Below, piece after piece: positions 49,070 to 57,190 of a DNA stretch of 64,000 bases. This stretch comes from Thermococcus eurythermalis (lineage in GTDB: Archaea; Methanobacteriota_B; Thermococci; Thermococcales; Thermococcaceae), in the NCBI RefSeq assembly GCF_000769655.1, contig NZ_CP008887.1, positions 1,488,001 to 1,552,000 on the forward strand, written 5' to 3'. How positions within the stretch are numbered: the first letter of the stretch is position 1; every line of letters starts with the position of its first letter. The translations under genes and the position numbers were made by a program. Under the pieces are notes generated by a model. That model searched no databases, had not been told where the DNA came from, and saw only the letters and a list, made by a program, of their open reading frames with translations.

Positions 49070-50553
49070 GCTCCCACCCCCATCAGTGGAACGTTCTTAA
49101 CGTACTGGGCCACGTTGAAGATGTCGCTTCCAGCCTTCTGGGCTATGCTCCAGGCGTAGTCCGGGTAAACTCCGATGACTATCACGAGGGCCACGAGGAC
49201 GAGGAGTATAACGCTGACGGCAACTCCCTCGCCAATTCTTCCGCCCTCCCCGGCGAACCACATCGTGTGTATCAGCCTGAAGTAATAGACGGCCTCGACA
49301 ACGCTTGCTATGAGCACGAGGGCGGCGGCCCATGTATAGCCTGCGCCGAGGGTGGCAAGGAGAATCCTGAGCTTGCTCCAGAAGACGTTGAAGAGCGGTA
49401 TTCCGACGGCGGCCACAGCTCCAACGGTTATGGCGAACGCCGTCAGGGGCATTCTCTTTCCAAGGCCCTCAAAGTGCTCCAGTGATGTGCCGCCAAGGGT
49501 TACCGCGACGTGTCCTATGGCTAGGAACAGGAGGGCCTTGACGATGGCGTGGTTGACCATGTGGAAGACTCCGGCATCAACACCCGCCTGGGTTCCGAGG
49601 GCAAAGGCGAGGGCTATGAGTCCTATCTGGGCGATACTGGAGTAGGCTATCATTCTCTTGACGTTCCTCTGCCTGAGTGCCGCGAACTCGGCGACGAAGA
49701 CGGTGAGGGTGGCCATTATTACGAGCATCTTGAGGACTGAACTCCAGCTCTCGGCGGCCTGCATGATGTAGAGCAGCCTGGCCATCGCGTAGAGGCCGGC
49801 CTTGACGACGAAGGCTGAGAACATGGCAGTTATCGGGTGCGGCGCGGCCTGGTAGGCGTCGGGTGCCCAGGCGTTGAGCGGGAACAGCTCCGCCTCGACG
49901 GCCAGGCCGAAGACTATAAGCGCCAGCCCGACCTGGGCAACCGTTGGGTCAATTGCACCCGCAAGCTGGGCCAGGTGGGCCATGTTGAGCGTTCCTGTGG
50001 CACCGTAGATGAGGGCAACGCCAATGAGGAAGAAGCTTGAGCCGATTCCTCCCAGGATGATGTACTTCATTGAGGCCTCCGCAGCTTCACCCGTCTTGTT
50101 GTAGGCTGTGAGGGCGTAGGCAGTTATAGAGGTTATCTCCATGAAGACGAAGAGGTTGAACAGGTCTCCCGTCGCTATCATACCGGTTGCTCCGAGCATC
50201 AGCAGGAGGAACAGCATGGCGTACTTGTCTATAGGTTCGACTTCAACGGCCCTGATGCTGAAGACCGCCATCATGAAGCTTACAGCGGCAACGATGAGCA
50301 CGAAGAGCGCCGCGAAGTGGCCGATGTAGAGGTTGATTCCGACGGGCGGCTTCCAGCCGCCTGCCATGACTATTATCGGCTCTCCGGAAGTGTAAACCTG
50401 CTGGAAGACCCACGCCGCGATTCCGGTCTGGAGCGCGGTGATTGCTACGAGGTAGTACTTAACGGCCTTCTTTCCAAGCCCCTTTATCAAGGGCACGAAG
50501 AAGGCGCTTATGAGTGGTAACGCTATGAGGAGTGAAGCGTACTGCCCGTTCAT
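49066..50553 (-). CDS. mbsH: Mbs antiporter-like subunit H (MrpD/NuoM type)
   Basis: 495 aa with about 14 helices, MrpD/NuoN-like. Key Lys and Glu residues lie in FVFMEITSITAYAL, HMVNHAIVKALLFL and LNAWAPDAYQAAP. It overlaps H' by ATGA. It is the primary ion-translocating module along with H'. Confidence 0.92.
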   Translation of the reverse strand: MNGQYASLLIALPLISAFFVPLIKGLGKKAVKYYLVAITALQTGIAAWVFQQVYTSGEPIIVMAGGWKPPVGINLYIGHFAALFVLIVAAVSFMMAVFSIRAVEVEPIDKYAMLFLLLMLGATGMIATGDLFNLFVFMEITSITAYALTAYNKTGEAAEASMKYIILGGIGSSFFLIGVALIYGATGTLNMAHLAQLAGAIDPTVAQVGLALIVFGLAVEAELFPLNAWAPDAYQAAPHPITAMFSAFVVKAGLYAMARLLYIMQAAESWSSVLKMLVIMATLTVFVAEFAALRQRNVKRMIAYSSIAQIGLIALAFALGTQAGVDAGVFHMVNHAIVKALLFLAIGHVAVTLGGTSLEHFEGLGKRMPLTAFAITVGAVAAVGIPLFNVFWSKLRILLATLGAGYTWAAALVLIASVVEAVYYFRLIHTMWFAGEGGRIGEGVAVSVILLVLVALVIVIGVYPDYAWSIAQKAGSDIFNVAQYVKNVPLMGVGA

Positions 50554-50894
50554 CCTCTCAACCTCCTTATCTCCTCAACGTTGAGGGTTCCATACTTTTC
50601 GTGGAGTATTATGGCGACGCTAAGGGCCATAGCGGTCGTGGCAACGCCTATGACTATCGCAGTGAGAACGAGGGCCTGCGGGATCGGGTCAACGGCCTGG
50701 GCGGGCCCGATTCCCTCGCTGAGTATGGGTGCGCTCTTTCCGGCGACGTAGCCGACGCTGACCAGGAGAAGGTTAACGCCGGTCTCCATTATGCTGAGGC
50801 CGATGAGTATCTTAAGGAGGTTCTTCTTAACGAGAACCGCGTAGAGGCCTATCAGTATGAGGGTGATGGCACCGAAGTAGTAGACTGAAATCAT
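50550..50894 (-). CDS. mbsG: Mbs subunit G (MrpC/NuoK homologue)
   Basis: 114 aa, three membrane helices, MrpC/NuoK type, with the conserved ETGVNLLLVSVG and AVDPIPQALVLTAIVIGVA segments. Overlaps both neighbours by ATGA. Confidence 0.92.
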   Translation of the reverse strand: MISVYYFGAITLILIGLYAVLVKKNLLKILIGLSIMETGVNLLLVSVGYVAGKSAPILSEGIGPAQAVDPIPQALVLTAIVIGVATTAMALSVAIILHEKYGTLNVEEIRRLRG

Positions 50895-51598
50895 TCGCTC
50901 ACCTCCTCCTTGAGCATGTTGTCTATGATTCCGCTCAGCTCGGTGCCGACCTTGAGGCCGATGATGGTGTAGATTATCGGGATGAACCCGCCGCTGAAGA
51001 GCCTGCCGATGTTGTCAGCGCCGAACTTCCAGTCCTGCCATATCCAGTCGTAGAGGAAGTAGCCGCCGATGGCAAGGCCGATGAGGCCGACGAGCACGTA
51101 GGCCATTCCAACGATGCCCTCTGTCTTCTCGAAGGCCTTGTGCGGTATCTCGTAGGTGATGAAGGCCATGTAGAGCAGGAGGAACGCCGTTGCTATGGTG
51201 GCTCCGCCCGGGAATCCTCCACCAGGGGTGAGGTGTCCGTGGATGAAGATGTACACACCGAAGAGCATCACGAACGGCACGAGAAGCCTGGTTCCGGTGG
51301 TGAGGACTATCGAGCCCTCGGTCTTGGCGGTCCTCTCCCTCTTCTTCCTCCAGAGAAGGGCACCAACGCCGGTTGAGGCTATGAAGAGAACCGTGACCTC
51401 ACCGAGGGTATCGAATCCACGGTAGTTAACGACTATTGCGGTGACGGCGTTGACCGCGCCGGTCTGTTCCTTAACGTGGTCGAGGTAGTACTGGCCGACG
51501 AGCATCTTGTCCTCGCCGAAGGGGACTCCTGCAAGGCCCTGGGCGAGCCAGTAACCGATTATGAGCAGGGAGATTATCGCGAGAGCGCGCTTGAGCAT
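50891..51598 (-). CDS. Mbs MrpA-tail/MrpB-like fused subunit
   Basis: 235 aa. The first 90 residues match the MbhE-like (MrpA C-terminal) piece, with NYRGFDTLGEVTVLF; the rest is MrpB/MbhF-like, with TPGGGFPGGATIATAFLL. In the Mbh hydrogenase these are two genes; here they are one, as in Mbs/Mbx. ATG 51598 follows GAGGTGGTG. Confidence 0.88.
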   Translation of the reverse strand: MLKRALAIISLLIIGYWLAQGLAGVPFGEDKMLVGQYYLDHVKEQTGAVNAVTAIVVNYRGFDTLGEVTVLFIASTGVGALLWRKKRERTAKTEGSIVLTTGTRLLVPFVMLFGVYIFIHGHLTPGGGFPGGATIATAFLLLYMAFITYEIPHKAFEKTEGIVGMAYVLVGLIGLAIGGYFLYDWIWQDWKFGADNIGRLFSGGFIPIIYTIIGLKVGTELSGIIDNMLKEEVSE

Positions 51599-51600
51599 TT

Positions 51601-51885
51601 TCACCACCTCACCCACCAGCCAGGCTTCTCCTCTTCCTCGGTCTCAAAGCGCTGGGTTCTCTTGATTGCGAAGATGAATATCGCACCGCTGAGCGCCGCG
51701 CCTATCGCCGCCTCGGTCATTGCCACGTCCGGCGCCTGCAGCATGAAGAACAGTAACGACGCGAACAGGCTGACTGCAGCACTCCCAACCGCCGCTGCGA
51801 GCAGGTCGCGCCACTCGACGGCGAGTATTGCGGAGAGGATCATAAGGCCAACGATTATGTATTCAATGCAGGTTATGCAGTTCAT
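51601..51885 (-). CDS. mbsD: Mbs subunit D (MrpA-fragment type)
   Basis: 94 aa with three helices and the AAAVGSAAVSLFASLLF and APDVAMTEAAIGAAL motifs of MbhD/MrpA C-terminal fragments. Overlaps mbsC by ATGA. Confidence 0.9.
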   Translation of the reverse strand: MNCITCIEYIIVGLMILSAILAVEWRDLLAAAVGSAAVSLFASLLFFMLQAPDVAMTEAAIGAALSGAIFIFAIKRTQRFETEEEEKPGWWVRW

Positions 51886-52280
51886 TCTTCACCACCCTCC
51901 TCTGCGGGTGCCTCCTCGGCTACCTTCTCCTTGGCCTCCAGGTGCTCGCGGTACTTGTCAACGACGCTGCCCTCCCAGAGGGGGATTCCGCTCTTGTAAG
52001 CGGCCCTGATGAGGGCGTGGGCGCTTATCGGGTTGGTGAGCAGCAGAAAAGTTGCTATAGCTATGGTCTTGACGAGCCACGCGGCGCTTCCAAAATCGGT
52101 GCCGAGCGCCCAGATGCCGACGCCGACCATGACGCCGAGGCTTCCAAGGGTAGCGCTCTTGGTCGAGGTCTGCATCCTGTTGTAAACGTCTGGCATCCTA
52201 ATGAGGCCAAGGGCCGAGAGGAAGTAGAAGAATGTTCCTATTAACACGAGAGCTTCTCCTATTGCTGCAAGGGCGTTCAT
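51882..52280 (-). CDS. mbsC: Mbs subunit C (MrpG homologue)
   Basis: 132 aa MrpG/MnhG-type subunit with three helices (LGLIRMPDVYNRMQTSTKSATLG is the family signature, here cited as MPDVYNRM) and an acidic C-terminal tail. Confidence 0.9.
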   Translation of the reverse strand: MNALAAIGEALVLIGTFFYFLSALGLIRMPDVYNRMQTSTKSATLGSLGVMVGVGIWALGTDFGSAAWLVKTIAIATFLLLTNPISAHALIRAAYKSGIPLWEGSVVDKYREHLEAKEKVAEEAPAEEGGEE

Positions 52281-52531
52281 AGGCCTCCCTCCATGTAGCG
52301 AGCGAAGGCTATGACCCCACCGAAGGCAAGCATAGCGTAGACCAGGGCCACGTCGAGGAATATCATCCTCTCGTAGTAGAGCGCGAAGAGCACCATGAGG
52401 CCCGCTGTAATGGTCGTCATGATGTCAACGGCAACGAGCCTGTCGACCGTCGTTGGTCCCCTGAAGACGCGGTACATGCTGAGAAGCGTTGCTATCGCTA
52501 TCAGGGCGAGATAAACGTTTATCCCTATCAT
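52277..52531 (-). CDS. mbsB: Mbs subunit B (MrpF homologue)
   Basis: 84 aa, three helices, MrpF/MnhF type, with RGPTTVDRLVAVDIMTT as the family signature. Overlaps both neighbours. Confidence 0.9.
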   Translation of the reverse strand: MIGINVYLALIAIATLLSMYRVFRGPTTVDRLVAVDIMTTITAGLMVLFALYYERMIFLDVALVYAMLAFGGVIAFARYMEGGL

Positions 52532-53091
52532 CCGAAGATCACCTTCAGGAATTTTTCAAAGGGCCTGGTTATGGCCTCTGAAGCCTTCTCAACGTGCTCG
52601 GAATCGTCCTTGGCACCGAGAACATCGTCCTGAACCCATATCCAGTGGATGAAGTAGTCCTCTTCGTCAACGTCGAGGGTTATCGTTCCAGGGGTGAGGG
52701 TTATCGAGTTCGCGAGCGCGAGTTTTCCTGTGTCGCTGGTGAGAACGGTCCTGCACTTCACGATTCCAGGCCTTATGGGCCTCGCCGGGTGAAGAACCCT
52801 GTAAGCGACGTCAAGGTTGGCCATTATCATGGCCCACAGGAAGTAGGGAATGTAGGCTATTGCGTAGGCAATTCTCTTGGGGTGAAGGTTTGCCAGTCCT
52901 GCCTTGGTGAATACATCGTGCGTCAGTGCCGCAACTATCAGAGATATAACCGCTCCAGCTACCAGTTCCTGGCTGTCGAGGCTTGCAGTAACGACAAGCC
53001 ACAGAATAAACAGTACGATAAACGTGTACGCAAATTTGCTGGCTCGACTTGCTTCTTCCATACTCAACCCTCCGGAGGTTGATGTACTCAT
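52528..53091 (-). CDS. mbsA: Mbs subunit A (MrpE homologue)
   Basis: 187 aa MrpE/MnhE-type subunit, first gene of the operon. Two to three helices and the conserved LTPGTITLDVDEEDYFIHW region (SITLTPGT). ATG 53091 lies about 15 nt downstream of the SurR-like palindrome. Confidence 0.9.
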   Translation of the reverse strand: MSTSTSGGLSMEEASRASKFAYTFIVLFILWLVVTASLDSQELVAGAVISLIVAALTHDVFTKAGLANLHPKRIAYAIAYIPYFLWAMIMANLDVAYRVLHPARPIRPGIVKCRTVLTSDTGKLALANSITLTPGTITLDVDEEDYFIHWIWVQDDVLGAKDDSEHVEKASEAITRPFEKFLKVIFG

Positions 53092-53150
53092 TTGAATTAA
53101 CTATCAATGGTTACCAACCATAACTTATAAACCTTACTTATAAAGAAGGA
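53092..53150 (-). promoter_or_regulatory. Mbs operon promoter with SurR-type palindrome
   Basis: The minus strand has box A candidates (GTTTATAAG and CTTTATAAG, complementary to 53125-53146). The dyad ATGGTT-ACC-AACCAT (53107-53121) contains GTTn3AAC, and on the plus strand it extends to GTT-N3-AAC-N5-CTT (53110-53126), one base from the SurR consensus GTTn3AACn5GTT. SurR controls the sulfur switch in Pyrococcus and Thermococcus, including this operon, by established work. Confidence 0.65.
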
Positions 53151-53401
53151 CAGTTTAGAACTTTTGGTTAAAATTGGGGCACCATATTTGTCCTTTAATG
53201 CCAAGAGGGGTTCTTTGGGCCCCACTGAATTATATGGGCCAATATATCAGTTTGCCAAGACCACACAGCGAGGTGAGAGTGCTCGACAAAGCGCATTGAA
53301 GATTTTTACACACATCGAGAATTTAGCCCCCAAGGCAACGAGAACTGCAGGTTTTAACCTCATCAAACCCTACAAGAGTATAAAATAAAACTGTGGGGCA
53401 G
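53151..53401. other. Spacer without supported genes
   Basis: About 250 nt upstream of the Mbs promoter and downstream of the ACT regulator. A 74-codon plus-strand frame exists but has no RBS, ordinary composition and no recognised motif. The AT-rich stretch at 53380-53395 may be the terminator of a plus-strand transcript. Nothing firm is seen. Confidence 0.4.
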
Positions 53402-53902
53402 TCAGTAGATTGATATCCTCTTGACGCCCTCGAGCTTGGACAGCTCGTTGATGAGGTCTCCCGGAATCGGCTTCTCGGTGATTATCGTGAGTGTTGCCTC
53501 CGGGTAGAGCTCCGGGTCTTCTGCAACGACCTGGACGATGTTTATTCCCTTGTCCGCTATCTTCTGGGCGACCCTTGCCAGTATGCCGACGGCCCTCGGC
53601 TCTGGCTCGATCTCGATGACGCCGTAGCCGACGTGCCTTCCGACGTACTTCATGTGGACGGTCGGCTCAAGGTTGGTGAAGATATCCCTGAGCTCCGGAA
53701 CCTTAAGTATCATGGCGACTGTTTCTTTGACAACGCGTCTGTCAACGTCGAGGGCCTTTGCTATCTTGGTGTACGGCACTTCAATGTCTCCTGCTTTGAT
53801 CTTCATGTCATCGGAGACCTTTAGGCCGTACTTAAGGAGAGTCTTGGCTATCTGCTTCCTCACAGGGTATTCGTCAAAGTAATGCTCAATCTTTCCCCAC
53901 AT
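53402..53902 (-). CDS. HTH-ACT amino-acid metabolism regulator
   Basis: 166 aa. Residues 1-85 hold a winged-helix-like segment (VPYTKIAKALDVDRRVVKETV), and about 88-166 an ACT domain (GVIEIEPEPRAVGILARVAQKIADKGINIVQV, cited here as RAVGILARV) that binds small effectors such as amino acids. It belongs to a conserved archaeal family of predicted regulators of amino-acid metabolism. GGGGGT precedes ATG 53902. Confidence 0.85.
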   Translation of the reverse strand: MWGKIEHYFDEYPVRKQIAKTLLKYGLKVSDDMKIKAGDIEVPYTKIAKALDVDRRVVKETVAMILKVPELRDIFTNLEPTVHMKYVGRHVGYGVIEIEPEPRAVGILARVAQKIADKGINIVQVVAEDPELYPEATLTIITEKPIPGDLINELSKLEGVKRISIY

Positions 53903-54054
53903 ATGCTACCCCCCAGTTAAGTTCACTAATAGACTATTTAATTCAACGATATTAAAATGTTTCCATGCCCGCATGATTGCGACAGTGCTTACCTTAAAAA
54001 ATTTTTGGACGAGACGTGCCGTCAGAACGCCCCAGGGCTGGAGGTTTTATCCAT

Positions 54055-54091
54055 CGTCGGATTTTTAAGAGCGAGCCCAAACTCCCGAAAC
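54055..54091 (+). promoter_or_regulatory. Promoter of the TRAM-radical SAM gene
   Basis: GATTTTTAAGA (54060-54070) is a good box A centred about 26 nt before ATG 54092, implying a leaderless transcript. This is the basis for the shorter start. Confidence 0.45.
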
Positions 54092-55351
54092 ATGATTGAG
54101 ATTCGCCTTCCCCACGTCGTCTTCGAGGACACAGGTGATAGTATTAGGCTAATCTGGAGGGAGACCCTTTACGCTGACTTTCCAAAGAAGGAGCTGGAGA
54201 GGGTCATACGGAAGAAATACCGTGTCTCTCCCCAGATTACTGCCCGTGAAGGGGCGCTTCTCATTGACACTGACTACGAAAAGGTTGAGAACTTCATAGC
54301 GGTCTACATCCAGAACAACCTCGGTGGCCTGCTGAGAAACCGCTACACAAAGAGAAAGGTTCTCTACGTCCATGAGGGCCTCGACGTCCCGCTCCTCGGC
54401 TACAACGCCTTCGGCCTGATTGACAGGGGCACCAATCTAATTCAGGTTCGCGGTGTCAGCGGGTGCAATCTGAGCTGTATCTTCTGCTCCGTTGATGAGG
54501 GCCCCTACTCTAGGACGAGAAAGCTCGACTACGTGGTTGATATTGACTATCTCATGAAGTGGTTTGATGAAGTCGCCCGGATAAAGGGCAAGGGCCTCGA
54601 AGCCCACCTCGACGGCCAGGGTGAGCCGCTCATATATCCCTTCCGCGTTGAGCTCGTGCAGGCACTCAGGGAGCACCCTAACGTCTCGGTCATATCGATG
54701 CAGAGCAACGGGACGCTTCTCAACGACAAACTCGTCGAGGAGCTGGCGGAAGCTGGCCTCGACAGGGTTAACCTATCCATTCACTCCCTCGATTCAGAGA
54801 AAGCGAAGATGCTCATGGGCAGAAAGGATTACGACCTTGAGCACGTCCTCGATATGGCCGAGGCTCTAGTAAACGCCGGCATTGACGTCCTTATTGCACC
54901 GGTGATAATATTTGGCGTGAACGACGACGAGGCCGAGGCATTCATAGAGTTCGCGAGAAAAATCGGCGCAGGGAAGCGCTGGCCTGCTCTTGGTTTCCAG
55001 AACTACGTCCCATACAAGTTCGGGAGGAACCCGGTCATAGCGAAGCCCGTTCCGTTCAAGGAGTTCTACTCCTGGCTGAGAAAGCTTGAGGAGAAGACCG
55101 GCATGAAGCCCCTCGTCCTGAAGCCGAGCCACTTCGGAATGGAGAGGCGCGAGTTTATACCTCTATCCTTTAGGCCTGGAGAGGTAGTTAAGGCGGAAGT
55201 CGTCCTCCCTGGCAGGATTGAGGGGGAGATGCTCGCAAAGGCAAGGAACAGGCTCATCGAAGTCGTCGGCACCAATGCCCAAGTTGGGGACAAGATAAGG
55301 GTAAGAATCGTCAGGACGAGGCACGGGATTTACATTGGAACTGAGGTCTGA
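54092..55351 (+). CDS. Radical SAM protein with C-terminal TRAM-like domain
   Basis: 419 aa. An N-terminal domain (1-115) precedes the radical SAM core with CNLSCIFC (C-x3-C-x2-C, about 128-135), HLDGQGEPLIYP, SMQSNGTLL and NLSIHSLD. The last 60 residues form a TRAM-like beta barrel (GEVVKAEVVLPGRIEGEMLA, IRVRIVRTRHGIYIG), which in other proteins binds RNA. RNA modification is therefore a plausible role, but the substrate is unknown. The frame is open upstream to ATG 53957; that extension is AT-rich and contains the promoter, so it is probably not coding. Confidence 0.75.
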   Translation: MIEIRLPHVVFEDTGDSIRLIWRETLYADFPKKELERVIRKKYRVSPQITAREGALLIDTDYEKVENFIAVYIQNNLGGLLRNRYTKRKVLYVHEGLDVPLLGYNAFGLIDRGTNLIQVRGVSGCNLSCIFCSVDEGPYSRTRKLDYVVDIDYLMKWFDEVARIKGKGLEAHLDGQGEPLIYPFRVELVQALREHPNVSVISMQSNGTLLNDKLVEELAEAGLDRVNLSIHSLDSEKAKMLMGRKDYDLEHVLDMAEALVNAGIDVLIAPVIIFGVNDDEAEAFIEFARKIGAGKRWPALGFQNYVPYKFGRNPVIAKPVPFKEFYSWLRKLEEKTGMKPLVLKPSHFGMERREFIPLSFRPGEVVKAEVVLPGRIEGEMLAKARNRLIEVVGTNAQVGDKIRVRIVRTRHGIYIGTEV

Positions 55352-55396
55352 AAAACTTTTTAAAGTAATTTTTTGAACCATTCTTGGGTGGGGCTA

Positions 55397-56071
55397 GTGA
55401 AACGTATCTTTCTAGTGTTGGGCATCGTAGCGCTAATTGTCCTCTCTATTGTTGGAGTTGCCCTTGCCCGGGATTCATACGTGTTATCTGCCCTTTCAGG
55501 TGCATCTCAGAGTGGTGGAACACTAATAACATACAAAGACTACAACTGGACGTTCGCCCCAGAAAACCCTAACGTCGTTTACGTAGCCGTGTGGGCACCG
55601 GACCCGTACAGGGACTACATCGAAAAAGCCCTCGTGGAAGTAATTGGGAAGCACAGCCTCACGCCCGTAATTGTTGATGATGTCCAGAACTATGACTTAA
55701 AGGGGAGGTTCGTCCTCTTTTACGGGCCCGTTGTTGAGGAAAATGATGGGCTCATATACAATGAAATTTCGATATCTGGGATCCTCTACTATTCCTACGC
55801 GGGCGACGTTGAATCCGCGGTTGAGACGATAAACCGCGGGCTGGCGTTTTCAGAAGCTGAGATTGATAAATCCGCGGAAACGCTCCGCAAGGCATGCATA
55901 GAAAGACTCTTAGAACTCAGAATAGCAAACCAGACCTGTGACGTTGCCTACTGGTGGCATCTAAAAGGAAAGGTGGGGAAACTCGCAGAGGGCGACCCCT
56001 ACGAGATGGTTGCCAGCGAGATAGCGTCCCAGCTTGACCAGTTTCTGAGGATTGATTCAGATGAACCTTGA
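55397..56071 (+). CDS. Exported or membrane-anchored protein, unknown
   Basis: About 224 aa with an N-terminal hydrophobic helix (2-25) that is either a signal peptide or an anchor, then a soluble extracytoplasmic domain with alpha/beta character and two cysteines (KACIERLL, NQTCDVAYWW) that could form a disulfide. Family not recognised. GGGTGGGG sets the start at GTG 55397. Its 3' end overlaps the convergent wecB by 15 nt. Confidence 0.65.
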   Translation: MKRIFLVLGIVALIVLSIVGVALARDSYVLSALSGASQSGGTLITYKDYNWTFAPENPNVVYVAVWAPDPYRDYIEKALVEVIGKHSLTPVIVDDVQNYDLKGRFVLFYGPVVEENDGLIYNEISISGILYYSYAGDVESAVETINRGLAFSEAEIDKSAETLRKACIERLLELRIANQTCDVAYWWHLKGKVGKLAEGDPYEMVASEIASQLDQFLRIDSDEP

Positions 56072-57190
56072 GCTCCTGACTTTCAGCTCTCCCTTTTTGT
56101 AGAGCTCCAGCAGTATCTCGGCTATCCTCTCCCCTGCTTTTCCGTCGCCAAATGGGTTCGGCGCTTCGGCCATCTTTCTGTAGAACTCTCTGTCCTCCAA
56201 GAGCCTCTGGAGGTATCCCAGGGCGCGCTCCTTTTCGAGACCCACAAGGACGTTCCCGCCCGCCTCGACAGTCTCAGGTCTCTCCGTGTTGTAGCGGAGG
56301 GTCAGGCAGGGAACGCCGAGGATTATCGCCTCCTCCTGGATTCCGCCTGAGTCTGTCATTATCGCGAAGGCGTTCTTCTCCAGCTTGAGGAAGTCAAGGT
56401 AGCCAAGGGGTTTGGTTACCGTCAGGTTCTCTATCGAGCTTACCCTCTCCCAGAGGCCGAACTCCTCAAGCCTCTTCCTCGTCCGCGGGTGCATCGGGTA
56501 GACGGCCCTCATCTGGAGGGCCTCAAGCATCTCAACGAGCCTTGTCAGGTTCTCCCTGCTGTCGGTGTTCTCTGCCCTGTGGGCCGTTATGAGCACGTAT
56601 CCCTTCGGCTCCAGTCCGAGCCTCTCAAGTATGCTGCTCTTCTTCTCGGCAACCTCAGCGTTCTGGAGAACGGCATCAACGATGGTGTTGCCGACCACGT
56701 AGACGTTCTCGGTTATACCCTCGCGCTCAAGGTTTTTCCTGGTCTCCTCTGTTGGAGGGAAGAGCACCTCGCTCGCGTGGTCGGCCAGAATCCTGTTTAT
56801 CTCCTCCGGCATCGTCCTGTCAAAGCTCCTCAGGCCAGCTTCAACGTGGGCCACGGGGATTTTGAGCTTGACGCTGGCCAAGGCACCTGCCAGAACCGTA
56901 TTGGTGTCACCCTGAACGAGCGTCACGTCGGGCTTTTCTTCCATCAGAACTCTCTCGATTTTTATCATCGCTTTCCCAGTCTGCTCGGCCTGAGTTCCGG
57001 AGCCGACTTCGAGGTGGTGGTCTATTGGTGGGAGCTCAAGCTCCTCGAGGAAGACCCTGCTCATCTCGTAGTCGTAGTGCTGTCCGGTGTGAATTAAAAG
57101 GGGCTCAACGCCCCTCTCAATGAACGCCCTAACAACCGGTGCGAGCTTTATTATCTCTGGCCGGGTTCCAAATACAAAGGCCGGCTTCAA
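56057..57190 (-). CDS. wecB: UDP-GlcNAc 2-epimerase
   Basis: 377 aa non-hydrolysing UDP-N-acetylglucosamine 2-epimerase producing UDP-ManNAc. GT-B-like two-domain fold with FGTRPEIIKLAPV (about 7-19), HTGQHYDYEMS, QGDTNTVLA, HVEAGLRSFDR, PEEINRILAD, and TDSGGIQEEA in the C-terminal domain, all family hallmarks. It overlaps the dehydrogenase by ATGA, forming a two-step pathway to UDP-ManNAcA for surface polysaccharide or N-glycan. Confidence 0.95.
   Translation of the reverse strand: MKPAFVFGTRPEIIKLAPVVRAFIERGVEPLLIHTGQHYDYEMSRVFLEELELPPIDHHLEVGSGTQAEQTGKAMIKIERVLMEEKPDVTLVQGDTNTVLAGALASVKLKIPVAHVEAGLRSFDRTMPEEINRILADHASEVLFPPTEETRKNLEREGITENVYVVGNTIVDAVLQNAEVAEKKSSILERLGLEPKGYVLITAHRAENTDSRENLTRLVEMLEALQMRAVYPMHPRTRKRLEEFGLWERVSSIENLTVTKPLGYLDFLKLEKNAFAIMTDSGGIQEEAIILGVPCLTLRYNTERPETVEAGGNVLVGLEKERALGYLQRLLEDREFYRKMAEAPNPFGDGKAGERIAEILLELYKKGELKVRSSRFI

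Noticed and set aside
43259-53091. Mbh membrane-bound hydrogenase
   Set aside because: Subunit L lacks the four nickel-binding cysteines, there are two antiporter-type H subunits in tandem, and the E and F parts are fused, all features of Mbs/Mbx.
53164-53388. 74-codon plus-strand frame upstream of the Mbs operon
   Set aside because: No RBS or box A at the right distance, no motif, and codon use unlike its neighbours.
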